Shown one piece after another: positions 35,940 to 47,732 of a DNA stretch of 64,000 nucleotides; position 1 is the first letter of the stretch; every line of letters begins with the position of its first letter. Under the pieces are notes generated by a model. The model did no database searches. It had not been told where the DNA came from and saw only the letters and a program-made list of their open reading frames with translations. The stretch is from Nematostella vectensis (taxonomy: Eukaryota; Cnidaria; Anthozoa; Actiniaria; Edwardsiidae): NCBI RefSeq assembly GCF_932526225.1, contig NC_064046.1:2046001-2110000 (forward strand), written 5' to 3'. The translations under genes and the position numbers were made by a program.

Positions 35940-38900
35940 AGCGATAAAGTGATTTGCACGCTCAAAGCAGAACGGGCACAACCTCTGGCGCTCTGTGAGT
36001 TCACAGAAGGGCTTTTCGTGAATCGAGCCTCGATTCCTTGACGGGTTGTCACATGCTTATGAACTCAAAGATAAGCTAATGATCTATTGGTCCCATCTGT
36101 CTGACATTTCTTCAAGGTTCATTTCCCCATTCATCCGGCGTCTCTTCCCTGGATGGGGTTAAAAGTTTCCCTTCAGATGAAAAAGATAACCAATCGCTAA
36201 TTGGACCACCTAGAAAGACGACAACATCCTTTGGAAACAGACCTATGCCTCTATACAATTCTAGAATAAAAGGAGTGCGCGTATTTTAAGGGTCAAACTG
36301 TTATCAGTTCTATTCATTGTGGCGCAGAAGTCCCTAAAATCATCCTTCATTTTCAACTTATTATATCCTTTCCCCTCTAGTCGAGGTCTTTTGCGGCCTG
36401 ATTTGTCTGTTCTCTCTTCCGTTTAATTAGCCCTCCCCACCCCCCCCATCTTGTCCTCTTAAAGTTTGCCATCGGTAGCCTGCAAACAAGCCTCTTCCGA
36501 AGGCCTCTGGGGACGAGATTATGGCTGGGAGAGACGTCGACCTGGCCACAAGAATCCTGACACCGCTAAAATACTATTCCTCAAGAGCTGACTAAAAAGC
36601 CTAAAAACTGGCTACCCCATCTCTTAATGTCTCGCTATCGCCGTAAGCTTCGCTCTTGAGAGACGATATTTTCAGGGAACCACAGTTCAACATCTGGAAG
36701 TGCTTATGAATCACCCCTCCCTCGCCAGCTCGTTGATCATCTCGACACTTTCCTCTAATGAAATATCTTGGTAAATAACCTGTGTCAACAGTTTATGCTA
36801 AGTGAAACCATCTGTCAAGGAGCGCCAAGAACTGGGCGAGAGATGCGTAACCCTGCGAATCTGTAGGATTTATCAAGTGATATCAGACGAAAAAACTACC
36901 TCGTACGAATTTCTGATCCTTATTTTGCATGAACACTATGAAGGGCTTAGCTCAGCTAACTGTACCCAAATTAAAGAATGTCGAGCAACCACTCCGTCAT
37001 TGTTTTCAATTGAAAATACATCGGCTTATTTGCAAGAAAACTTTTAAAATAACCACCCACGATTGGCGTTTAATACCTTATTAACAATATTTCATTGAAA
37101 GCATCTCAGTTACGTGCTTTAATTAGCCGATGGAAATGGATATTTTGTATGATTCAATATTGAGCGGGAGCGTAAAATGGCGCAGTGATTGGCCTTCTTT
37201 AAGTGGAAACTCCACGGACCTCAATTAAGCAGGTACCCTCTTTATAACGGGCGTTTAACATTCTGCCTTTGAAATCTTCAGTCAAACTTTATATATGGAA
37301 CCTTTGTTAAGCGGTCACGAAACCTCGCACGATACCTCCTAGGCTTTTGTTCCAACTGGCGTCCTTCTGGAAATACTCTGGCCGCACACCCCTGACAGGA
37401 TTGCAAATTCCTTGCAGCGATTTTAATCATAGCCACAGGTTTAGTACCCTATTTTCGGAGACCACCATTGAAGTTAGGCTCGACTTCCAGCCGTCGCTAG
37501 GCCTACTGCGGGCTCACAGAAACAAGCTGGAAATCGAGCCTACATTGAAGTTGGGTTTCGAAGGGGTGCTGTCTGTTCATATTGATGTGGCTTTGCGTAA
37601 ATGAGCCGCTAAGGAGACCTGCTGGTAAATCATCTTTGATCACTTGTGTGAAATCAGAAATCAAATCGCTGGTCAGTTCTAAAACCTCAATATGCGATGA
37701 CAATTTTTTCTGTTCCAAAATGTATATTTTACCATATGTCTGACTAATTTTACGAAAGATAAATGTTCTGTTCAATGAATCAGACTAAACGCATTCTCAC
37801 GTACTGCGTGTGGGAATGCATTATTTGCTCGGTCCCCTAGCGCGCGATGTTGTGGGTATCCCACAAGGAAACTCTCCAGAGTAGAACCGACCCCCAGCAC
37901 GTGATTATTCTTGCAAGAGGCGAGAACTAGAAAGCAAAAATACGGCTTTGCTATGCGCTAGCTGAGATCACTAATAAGGGGTCATTATGGAATTATTTTT
38001 ACCGCCGAGTGCATATATCCCATACTGTGCTGTTATTAACGAACCGCGATATTACGGCGTCTGTTACGCGGATAGCACCTCTCTTGACTTTCTCAGGGCC
38101 TATCCGAAACCTTTCGCGTTTAAAGAACATGAAAGTCATTCCGCTCAGACCGATAATGTAGTGCGCTGTATTGTAATAAACAATAAGTCGCTAATTTTAC
38201 CTATCATCCGTTCATGTTTAGCTATTTCTATTTATATCTGGCTTAGTTTCGCAGCGCTTTATGTCTAAACCCTGTAAACTCAGACTGGCAGAGTGTATCA
38301 TTAAACGCACTCTTTTCACTCATCGCGACATTTGTAATTGTATTTTTCTTTTTTTCTGTGTTTGTTGTGAACAACACACTTTGTTATTTCAAAAGGTTTA
38401 CAGACTTATTTTGTGTGACCTTTCCAGCACTTACTGAATACACTTCTCGACAATTTGCAACAGATGCGAAACAACTGGTCACAACTTAACCATCTGCTAT
38501 TCTTATTCTCGCCTGTGAATTTATCTTAATTGCATTCTGTACGAAATAAGTGCTACATTATCGTCAGCAAACGCAGCCGGAGTTAATTCCCGGCGGTTTT
38601 GAGTGGATAATCCGGAATTAAATGTAAACAGAGGTTTAGATGAAGGCCATTTAGCGGGAACTTTAACTTCAAGTGGGGTTGTCTAGGGGAGAGCTTTCTT
38701 CTGATTACAGCCAGACTTCTTAGTCAATAGCGGTAATGACGCTCGCAATAGCGTAATAACAACATTTCCCTGGCAAATGGAATGTTCCTGAGTCATGAGA
38801 ATCAAAATGATGATGCAGCAAAAGTCAAACTTGCCAAGGTAACTCTCCCTTTCGAAAGGGGCGAATGTCAGGAACGTGGAGTGAAATTGATCTTCTATCT

Positions 38901-40818
38901 ATTGGCCCTCTTTTGTTTTATCTTTATTTTTCGGTTATTCTGAGTGCATTAATTACTACATTTTTATTTTACCTACACTTAACTGCCCAATAACCCGAGA
39001 CCCGTCACCTTCCTTGGAATAAAAAGGTTAATACGAAATCGAAGGAAGCAGCGACGAGTACCGCCACAACGGCAGAAAACTATACATAACTCGAAGAACC
39101 AGACATGAAATGTACTCTGAAATGCAGTCTGTCTGTTAGATTTCAGCCCCTTTCCTCCATCCAAACTACAACGTGAAAACTCCAAGTTTCACGGTCTAGC
39201 GAGTGCACTGTAAACCAGACTACCATTGTTTCCAGAAATGCGGTTCTCGGCTAATCTTTAGTTTGGTGTGACTATGAGAACAATCAATATTAACTAGTTT
39301 AGAATTGAGCGCTGAGAGTGCCGGAAAGGATTTTTCTGGTCACATTCCCCTTGGTGTCGCCTTCGGTTTGGAACAGAATCACGTGCAACATTCAAAACAT
39401 TTGTGTCCGTTATCCGTCCTAAAACTGCCGTCGAATTATAGCAATTTCTCCTACAGATTATTGATGTTATTGGATATTTATTTCAATATTTAGTCTTTCG
39501 CGTCAAGAGTGTGTGTTCAGATTTTTTTCTTGACCTCTTAGAATGGCCGACTTCCTAGAAGTTACAAAAGTTTTTTTGTATATATCTTTTCATCATTGGC
39601 CCTTTTAATTAAACAAACACCCGGTGTGCGAAGGTAATTAAATATTTTATGAAAAAATAATGAATTTGTCGGCGGAAAAGTCCAACAGTGGCCGGTATGT
39701 TTTTGAGGAAGAATTAGCAAATATAATATCCGAAAACTTATTTGTTCTTCTAACCACTTTCAGGAAATTGTCGCTGATTACCGAAAAAGACATCCTTTAA
39801 AAGTTAACAATCCAATCTTGGTGTAACTAAAAAGAACATAGTTTAGAAGTTACTGGTCTCTTTAGAGAAACAGGAGTTTTGTTCGTCAAAATTAATGGCA
39901 AATTGTTTTATGGTTATAGGGTAGTTAGTGCGTTGTTTTCTCTGACAATAGTCACCTACCGACACAAGTCGGGACTCAGTTGTCGGCATTGCGTTTTGAT
40001 TAAAATAACCTAAAGTTATTTGTTCGCCTTGGCTTGGTAACAAAGCCGTGTCTTGGGCGCTTGATTTACTTATAAGGTGCTTAGGGTTTAGTTTTGCTGT
40101 CTTATCAAGCACTTATCCAATACTTACGTTTCTGTGTATTAAACTCCCAATTGTTAAGATACGCAACAAAGCCCACTTAAAACTCCAACAAAAGCAGCAG
40201 CAATTGTTATCCCTAAGTCGCTTTATTCCTCTTTATTCTATGCAATGTTTACAAGGTTTAACTTCCGAGATTGTAATAGTGTAATAATGCAATGTGTGCA
40301 ATACCAAAGCCTACCGACCTCTGTAATCGCAACCATTTGTAAATATGAACAAGAGAGTAAAGAGACCAAACTTTGCTTGATTGAAAGTTGAAAGAGCCGA
40401 AAAGCTTCACATGTCGATGTTAATCTGTCACGAGGGATGTATACAGTCATCAATAAAACACAAAGTTTTTACAAAACATTGCAAAAAAGGACCAATCAGC
40501 CGAAATGACATAAAATCCTTGAGGGCTTCAACTGTTGTTGAAGAAGTTATGGTCTTCAGTCATAAAATATCTCACAAGATTTACAATTCGCCCATTCTTA
40601 TATCACCAAGGCTAGCTGCAATATGCAAAGTTCACCAAAGAACTTTACATCCGTCCAATGAGCCATGTGCGATAGATAAGGGAAATTTTCAAAACAAATC
40701 TGCTAGCAAAAGATCAGATAAATACACTTCAGCGTTTTCTTTAGGCCGCACCGAACTATCGAAAGCGATATCAATGTCCACACGCTCTATCATTTATCAT
40801 GGTTATAGATTAGCTCTC

Positions 40819-40824
40819 TTTATT
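40819..40824 (-). terminator. Candidate poly(A) signal of ankyrin gene
   Basis: AATAAA on the minus strand about 100 nt past the ankyrin gene stop codon. Confidence 0.5.
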
Positions 40825-40923
40825 TAAACTCATCAATTAAAATATCTGTACATCCCATCTAAAATTACTTGTACAATGTATAAGATTTGGTTAAGATTCC
40901 CATCTTTGTAAAAGTAATGTTTT

Positions 40924-42174
40924 CTATCTAATGCTCATTGCTCTTCGTAATATGTCTCGGATCGTATTTTCCCGCGCTATGTCGATGGGTAAAAAACCGC
41001 CATCCGTCTCCGCGTACAAATCCGCGCCAGAGCGTAGCAATAACAGCGTACAGTCAATATTCCCGCTTTGTACAGCCTCATGAAGAGGACTACTACCATT
41101 CAAAGACTGCCTGTTCACTTCCGCTCCATGCTCAAGCAAAAACTGTACGCTTTCCGAGTCCCCCCTTCCGGCCATCTCATGAAGTAAAGAAATGCCCGAA
41201 TCGTTCAAGTCGTTGACGTTATCCAAGCCTTGTATTAAACTCGAGAGAGCGTTCACTTTGCTCGAGAGGTCCGGTGGTGAGCTTACACCTCTTGGCTTGG
41301 TGTAGAAGTACTCTTGCCTGAGACGAGATTTCGAGGGTGTTGAAGATGGTGTTGATGTTTGATGAGGTGTAGACGGAGCAAAAGCACTGTACCACTCAAT
41401 GTCTCTATCTAATGTTATCACAGCTTGTGAGTCGCTGTAGCTCTCAGATAACGACATAGAGGATATGTAAGCCGAGTCTGAAGAACTCGAAGTGGACGAT
41501 CCTGACGAACATGTTGAAGCTGTCGAATATCTCTTTCTTCCCTGGCATTTCTTACACACTGCACGCCTTGGGATTAATACTGTACCATCATCAAATAGAC
41601 TGCCCTTGTCCGGTGGACCTCCTATTTCAATTAATTTAACTCCTTGGTCATTGTTCGAGTTCTTGTTATCACAAGTCCCAGAAGAGATCATGCCAATATA
41701 CCTGTCTTTGATAAGTGTCTTGAGTTGTGGTCTCTTAGCGAAGAACTTATCCGTGAGCTTTCTCAGCCCAGCACGTTTCATACCTTCCGCAAGTACAATA
41801 ACACAATGTACATCTGTTGCAACATCTATCGGTAACTCTCCTAAGTCATTTCGCACTGAAACGTCAGCTCCAACTGCCACTAAATACCTCAAAATCGATA
41901 AATTCCCGGCGACCGCAGCGGCGTGTAGAACACTCCAACCTTCTTTGTCTTGAATATCAAGGTTAGCCCCGTACGAGACCAACAATTGCACAAGCTTTAA
42001 ATTCCCTGTAAAACAAGCCCTTTGCAGAGCTGTCAGCCCATCCTCGTCCAGTAAATCCACGTTGAATTGGCGCCGGTTGCTTTCCATGAGAAAGGCAAGC
42101 CTGACAATGTCCTTGCGCGCCACCGCATCGTGGAAGATTGACGATGATGTTTTCCGCACCGCGAATTTCAGCAT
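40924..42174 (-). CDS. Ankyrin-repeat protein with NRARP-like N-terminal half
   Basis: Intronless ORF of 416 residues from the first ATG (42172-42174). The frame stays open upstream to about 42270 without another ATG, and a CACAG acceptor-like site there allows a spliced N-terminal extension. The first block (SSSIFHDAV, FNVDLLDEDGLTAL, GNLKLVQLLVSYGANLD, EGWSVLHAAAVAGNLSIL) follows the pattern of NRARP, the Notch-regulated ankyrin protein that binds the Notch intracellular domain and CSL. It also resembles the PP1-targeting MYPT/PPP1R27 ankyrins: LKF sits where those have RVxF. A Ser-rich, low-complexity linker follows. The C-terminal block (SGISLLHEMAGRGDSESVQFLL, NGSSPLHEAVQSGNIDCTLLLL, GGFLPIDIARE) adds about three more repeats, which the 114-residue vertebrate NRARP lacks. 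The ankyrin identity is certain; the subfamily is not. Confidence 0.85.
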   Translation of the reverse strand: MLKFAVRKTSSSIFHDAVARKDIVRLAFLMESNRRQFNVDLLDEDGLTALQRACFTGNLKLVQLLVSYGANLDIQDKEGWSVLHAAAVAGNLSILRYLVAVGADVSVRNDLGELPIDVATDVHCVIVLAEGMKRAGLRKLTDKFFAKRPQLKTLIKDRYIGMISSGTCDNKNSNNDQGVKLIEIGGPPDKGSLFDDGTVLIPRRAVCKKCQGRKRYSTASTCSSGSSTSSSSDSAYISSMSLSESYSDSQAVITLDRDIEWYSAFAPSTPHQTSTPSSTPSKSRLRQEYFYTKPRGVSSPPDLSSKVNALSSLIQGLDNVNDLNDSGISLLHEMAGRGDSESVQFLLEHGAEVNRQSLNGSSPLHEAVQSGNIDCTLLLLRSGADLYAETDGGFLPIDIARENTIRDILRRAMSIR

Positions 42175-45012
42175 CGTTTCCTGCGTTACCCCGTTAAATT
42201 GCGTCCTCAGTGGAAGCACATCAAACGAACTAATGCCTGATAGTCGGATTGTCCCGGGGTTATTTCTGGCTGTGACGGTTTAGGTGGAAATGTGTCGGAA
42301 ACCGAAGACGAGCGTTGCTCGTTGCCAAGTGGACGAAGTCGAGGTCACCGTTAACTGTGCAATACGAGCCATCCGCAGTGATACATAAACAGGCAAGACC
42401 CTTAAACCCGCTGCTGTCAAACGCATTGTGCTTGATTGACAAACAATTGACATTTGCATAATCAATGTGTTGTCGCGTTGAGTTGTAGAGTAATTGAAAA
42501 TACTTTGGAATGCATTGTGTTCAAGGCTTTCACGAGTTTTCTACTTACAAGCTTGACTTTTTAATTTCCTTGAGTGTCCGGAAAAAAATTGATAGGGGTT
42601 AAGGTTTAGTTTTTTCCTCTTTCTCTTTCCGGTGCAAGTTTCCTGACGTAAGTGACAAGGCATTAAACTCTTAAAGTTATCGTTATTTTCCCTCCCCCTC
42701 ACAGAAAACGCTTCAAAGACTGCATCCAATGTCACACCAATGTCAATTACCCCTTTCTCAACTTCAAGACCAAAACCTTTTCTACGCGTGGTTAGAAATC
42801 TAAGTTACCAACTCATCGGGCACTCAGCAACCCCAAGTTGATAACAGTGGGAATTATTACCGCTTGAACTTGAATTAAAGCCAGTGGGAGATGTTGTAAA
42901 TAAAATAAAATCAGGGTGTCCAAATCAAAGAACAGTTTGTCACAGGTGATCGCGTTTATTGGCTGATAACATCGGTGATACTGTTATTGCGCTCTCTATT
43001 TCTTTATTAATTACCATCTCCGCAGACTCCATCTCTTCCGCTGTGTTTTATTATTTTATTTTTCCACCGGAAAAATCACTTGTGTTGAATTCCTCTGCTT
43101 TTTAGCTATGTAGGTATTTTAGTATAGTTTATTCAGTAGCTGTTTTCTTATTCTGATATGTGGCAAAATTTTCACGTTGTAATAGGCTCGGAACTGCAAT
43201 TAGAGGCCGCTAATGAGCTTTTAGATTAACTTGCACTAGACCTGTGCGCTATCAACGAAATTTGCTCATTTTGTAAGCCTTCTCATCAAGGAATTCATTT
43301 ATCCGCATTAGATTTAATTCCTTTGCGTTGTCATTGCGGTGTTTAATATTAATTTTGCCCGAGGCTTAAAGTCTACGCTTTATTTCACATGTATTTTTAT
43401 TTCCGACTAGCGTCTCCATGACCACAAATTTAGATTTTTTCCTCCTGCCTCAAGCCTTAGCTCTCTTTCCATGTATCGCTCGCATTGTTCAGGGCTGCGC
43501 ACTTTATTCTGATGAACAAAAAAAGGCCCACATGATGCATGCATCTGTCTAAAACCATTGATAAAAAAAGTACCCACGCATTCGAATCGACATTAAAAGT
43601 CAAGAAACGCAATAAAGCTCTGACAGAATTAAGATTCGCCTGATCCACCCCTACTCAAAGGTCAACACTTCTTTCAACGCTCTCGTCTGTCTGTGTACCG
43701 TGCTTATTCGCACACCCTCTAGGCCAGTCTCTCGCCACGGCGCGCGCTCTGTGTCTCTCAAGACCAGGTGAACCTTGACTTCTTTTGACTGGAACCCGAA
43801 ACTTAACAACATTGTGCAGTTAGGTAGACATAACAATCTCGAAAACTAAGTGATGCCCTCCAGTTTTAGACTTTGAAGGAGGAGAGCACTTTGTGAAACA
43901 CGATAGGACTCAATGTCATCATCTTTAAAGTCTACACATAGGAACCTGTGGAGAAATTTTGTAAAAAAAAATCCACTTACACTTTACATTGAGTTCTTTC
44001 CGTGTTATAAACGTATGGTTATATTCTTACAAGGATGTACGTACACAAAATAGGGTTTTAAGAAGGATAAACTAAAATATTGTCGTAAAAGAAAAAAAGA
44101 CGATGTTTCTTTCCTTTTCAACAAAATGATTGTTCTATCACCTAGCACTTTTCACAAAGAAAAACAATGATAAAATAATCCAATTAACAGGAAAAATAAC
44201 GTCTTTCCAATTTTTAATGATCACGCGCATTGCTAGCACAAACAATACCTCTGTACAATATCCTTTTGTCTATTATAATTCACCATTTTATTCAGAAATA
44301 AAAACATCAACATGCTTGCGTATACATAGCTAAAAGAAGATGTTAACATCGCCACAACAATTTAAGCTTGATATAAATTTCTCGAAAATTGTTTAACGAG
44401 GTTCGGAAATAAATAAATAGCGGAAACCTCAAATTTGTTGTGTTTACCAAAAGTAATCAATTTTTTCTTTGTTCTTTTGCCAAAACAATATATACTTTCG
44501 GTTCATTGTTTTATCAGCACGTTTGCTGTAAAAAAATGTCGTTTTATGCCCATGCCATGATGTAAGAAACCAGAAATTACACTTTTTGCAGTGTGAAGAT
44601 TAAATGCCTACATTTTGAGTTCAAACCCGAAAATTTCTGATGTGCAAATAATACGTGATGAACATTAATGTATTGGTGTCCAGGAACAAAGGCCAGTAGT
44701 GCTTGGACATTTGGTAGCTTCCGTGACATTTGCTCTTGACGTCAATCCATTCTTTTCCAAATCCCGCGTCCTTTCTCGTTCCACTCCAGAGGGTAACAGG
44801 TATCCAGAAGAAATTCCTACTGTAGTTTTTTGTTTGTTTTGTGTTCGAGTTGAATTAGTTTCCTGCGAACGTGCTCAATTTGTTTTTAAATCTTGAATAA
44901 CTGATTTTGATTGCACTTCCCTCATTGATCATTTCCTTTGTTCGTGTATGTAGAGGCGTTAATAAATGTTGTAGGGGAGTATTTTTTATCAATGTGGACT
45001 TTAAAAGCACAC

Positions 45013-45180
45013 TAGCATACACACATTGGCACCAGTCGGGCCAAGACGGGACGCTAGCATACACACATTGGCACCAGTCGGGCCAAGACGGGACGCTAGC
45101 ATACACACATTGGCACCAGTCGGGCATAGACGGGACGCTAGCATACACACATTGGCACCAGTCGGGCCAAGACGGGACGC
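45013..45180. repeat. 42-bp tandem repeat, 4 copies, in left arm only
   Basis: Units start at 45013, 45055, 45097 and 45139, exactly 42 bp apart and nearly identical (the third has CATAGA for CAAGA). Being 14 codons long without a stop, it produces a misleading open frame on each strand. Confidence 0.95.
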
Positions 45181-45206
45181 TAGCACAGTCTATTACCCGT
45201 GCAGTT

Positions 45207-45263
45207 CGGCAACCATGGACAGCTGTTTCGTCCTTATTAGGACTCGTCAGCATGGCATAGCCG
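45207..45263 (-). ncRNA. Type I hammerhead ribozyme, minus strand
   Basis: Mirror copy of the plus-strand ribozyme at 45303-45359. Reading the minus strand: stem I CGGC/GCCATG, core CTGACGA, stem II GTCC-TAATAA-GGAC, core GAAA, a minimal stem III, and GTC with predicted cleavage between plus-strand positions 45218 and 45217. All invariant core residues are present. Confidence 0.85.
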
Positions 45264-45302
45264 GTTTGTCTCAGTTAAACTTTATCGGCAAAAAAAAAAC
45301 CC

Positions 45303-45359
45303 CGGCTATGCCATGCTGACGAGTCCTAATAAGGACGAAACAGCTGTCCATGGTTGCCG
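45303..45359 (+). ncRNA. Type I hammerhead ribozyme, plus strand
   Basis: Self-cleaving RNA. The core CTGACGA is at 45316-45322; stem II is GTCC (45323-45326) with GGAC (45333-45336) and loop TAATAA; GAAA is at 45337-45340. Predicted cleavage is after C45348 of GTC. Stem I pairs GCCATG with CATGGT, then after a small internal loop CGGC (45303-45306) with GCCG (45356-45359). The internal loop facing a six-nt loop II suits the tertiary contact of fast natural hammerheads. Stem III is only ACAGCTGT, which is self-complementary with no room for a normal loop; this is the form that typically works as a dimer in animal hammerhead repeats. The motif closely resembles hammerheads of Schistosoma and of animal retrozymes. 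Confidence 0.88.
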
Positions 45360-45992
45360 AACTGCACGGGTAATAGACTGTGCTAGCGTCCCGTCTTGGC
45401 CCGACTGGTGCCAATGTGTGTATGCTAGTGTGCTTTTAAAGTCCACGTTTATTTTTTATCGTCTGTTACTGTTTTTTAGCTTGTGGTCTTTCTTAAATGC
45501 GACTTTTTTTTTAAATATCCAGGATTTCAAAACTGGTGGTGATAATGGCCGGACAGACGGCTTACAACTAATCCAGTGGTTCTTGGTTGCTACATAGATC
45601 TAACAATACTTAATGCTGAATTGGATTTAATGCGTCAGCAAAGTCAAGGAGTCGAAGGAAATTGGACAGTACCTCCCGTCCCTCGGACATTTATTTTCTT
45701 CAAGCAAAGTAATTATTTTTTTTTCCCAATCCACACCCCCCCCCCTGTATCCGCCCCTGATGTTATCCCTTTGTTGTATACGCCTCCTTCAAGTAAGGTT
45801 GCACGTGACAATCCGTGTGTAGTAGCCCGCGATGCTGTAAGGGTTTAAAATAAAATTTAAAAACACACAAGAGGTGAGTTATACTTACAGCTTTGAAATT
45901 TGGTTTGTCATTGTGTTGTGTGTGTATTTTTTGACCAGGAATAACCTAGAAACCAAGTGAAACAAGGTACACCATACGTTAGACAAGGTATA

Positions 45993-46300
45993 CAGGCCCG
46001 TACCCAGGATTTTTCTTGGGGGGGGCGGCATCCGAAAAAGTGGACCTTATTTTTCCGGGGGGGAGGGGTAGTTTCTCAGACAAAAATCTGACCACACCCG
46101 AAAGAAGAAAAAGGGATTTTTTTTTTATGCCTTTACAGGATCTCCACCGGGCGTTTATTTTGTCGGATTTGGCTACATACTAGAGTGATCTAGCTTATGC
46201 TTTATAGTTTTGTCTACAAATAGCACGTCTATTCAGGACCGAAAGTGGACCTTTGGCCGTTATTGGGGGGTGCGTTCGCACACTTAGCGCGGCAGGGGCG
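45993..46300. mobile_element. Second CAGGCCCGTACCCAGGA element, 3' end decayed
   Basis: Shares the left end and the internal ATCTCCACAGGGCGTTT-type and TAGTTTTGTCTACAAATAG blocks with the copy at 29095. Confidence 0.75.
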
Positions 46301-46594
46301 TGCCTAGAGAGAAGCGCGGGTTGGGTCCAGAGTTGTAATTCACAGACCACGGAACGGATCAATTGTAGCATCCTTAGTTCCGGTATTGTTATGCCTTTTG
46401 CTACCCCATTAGCATTAAGATATGGGGAAGTCCTTGCTATCGAGTAAACAACAGAGAGAAGCACGAAATGCTAGAGGCAACACTAGGGAGACCAAATGGT
46501 CTTTGGCGAGCTGATGCGTACTAACGGGGGGCACCAGTAAGTTACGAGCAGCAACAAATAGATTATTAAGACTTTCGAGTTTATCATTAGATGC

Positions 46595-46845
46595 TTAAAG
46601 CCGCATTGTCACCAGTTTTCTTCCAGTCGATTACGTAACAATCTCTGATGATTTTTAACGGAAACTGCGGAAAATTTGTCAAAATTTTAAAAGCAGTGTG
46701 TCTTTTGGAAGTTTTTTCGAGGGTTTGACTGATAATTTAGAACGGATGGCCCGTTTTATAGCGCGGATTCTAATAGATTCTTTTGTCTTTTAACGGTTGA
46801 GGTTTCAGTCGGACCTCCGGAAGTAAACTGGTGAATGCGGCTAAT
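46595..46845. mobile_element. GCCGCATTGTCACC-family element, full length
   Basis: CTTAAAGCCGCATTGTCACC to GTAAACTGGTGAATGCGGCT; internal blocks match the copies at 16741 and 55007. Confidence 0.88.
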
Positions 46846-47732
46846 AAATCGCGAGGGATCATGAATGTTCAATAAGGTTTGAATTGTTTACTAGATCCAT
46901 CTAGAAACTTTCTCTATTGAAATATTCACAGCTGTCAAGCGGTGTCGAACACGTCGTCTCGTCACATGTCCGGACTCGTCCGTCTCCGGACCATCTCTAG
47001 ACACACGCCCTAGCGGGTGACCAACAGAACCATAAAGATTTATATGGGATTTTTCCGTCTCTCTTATGACGAAGTGTTTCTAAAGAGAGAAGACCCCTAG
47101 AAACATGTTATTATTTTGTTTTTAATTACTTTGGTTTTTTATCTCTTTTTTAACGAATTACAAGAATTACTGCCTATAATTTTTTCACTAGCTTTTTTAA
47201 AACGCTTTGTTGTTTGTTCTTCGCATAATTAACTCCTGCGCCTGCGTCATTTTATTTTTACAAAATTTTGTTCTATGGCTTTTTGAGTTTGCTAATTTTT
47301 TTTCTCAGCCACGCACCGGTGTAATATTTTCATCCTTATGTTATTAATTAGGTGCGATGTGGAATCTAAATCAAATATCTTGTGCCGTGCGTTTACAGAA
47401 TATGGGCGGTGTTAATACTGGACGCTTCGAGTTCTTCCCAGAAAACATTGCGCACCACGAAACTATTCGTCCTGCCCAGACTGGGTACTAGTACTGATTT
47501 ACAAAGATTACAGTCGTCATGACTATCACAATCACCATGTGTGATTATTGAGGACAGTTACAGTGCAATTCTTTAGATTATACGCTTAGGAAATTACAAC
47601 CAGGACATTTTTAAGGTTCCTTTTTTAAAAACCAAGATGGTCAGATAAACACGACATACCCAAAGAAATCTTGACTCAAAAGCTAATATTTCCACTCTTT
47701 AACTTCCCTACAAGGCTGTTGTGCAGTATGGA

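Larger units (their letters stand above)
34475..40923. other. Gene-poor intergenic region
   Basis: 6.4 kb with only short, low-quality ORFs and no recognisable protein. It contains the 40-bp-arm hairpin at 35841-35939 and, at 35285-35350, a fragment related to the GCTAATGCTCGAAA repeat of the METTL17 introns. A perfect CSL/Su(H)-type word TGTGGGAA is at 37809-37816, of unknown meaning. Confidence 0.6.
44995..45446. mobile_element. Foldback element with opposed hammerhead ribozymes
   Basis: The left arm (44995-45263) and right arm (45303-45446) are inverted copies, around a 39-nt loop with an A-run. The arms begin GTGGACTTTAAAAGC and end GCTTTTAAAGTCCAC. Each arm contains one hammerhead ribozyme, on opposite strands. 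The left arm is longer because it carries four copies of a 42-bp unit where the right arm has one. No protein is encoded. The content resembles animal retrozymes (non-autonomous hammerhead retroelements), but the palindromic layout is not the usual tandem one. Confidence 0.85.

Noticed and set aside
40411-40827. Plus-strand ORF next to the ankyrin gene
   Set aside because: Overlaps the likely 3' UTR of the ankyrin gene on the other strand; no signal peptide, domain or family recognised.
44855-45319. Open frames with a 14-residue HWHQSGQDG-type or WPDWCQC-type repeat
   Set aside because: Produced by the 42-bp repeat having no stop in several frames; they lie inside the ribozyme foldback element, with no start context or homology.
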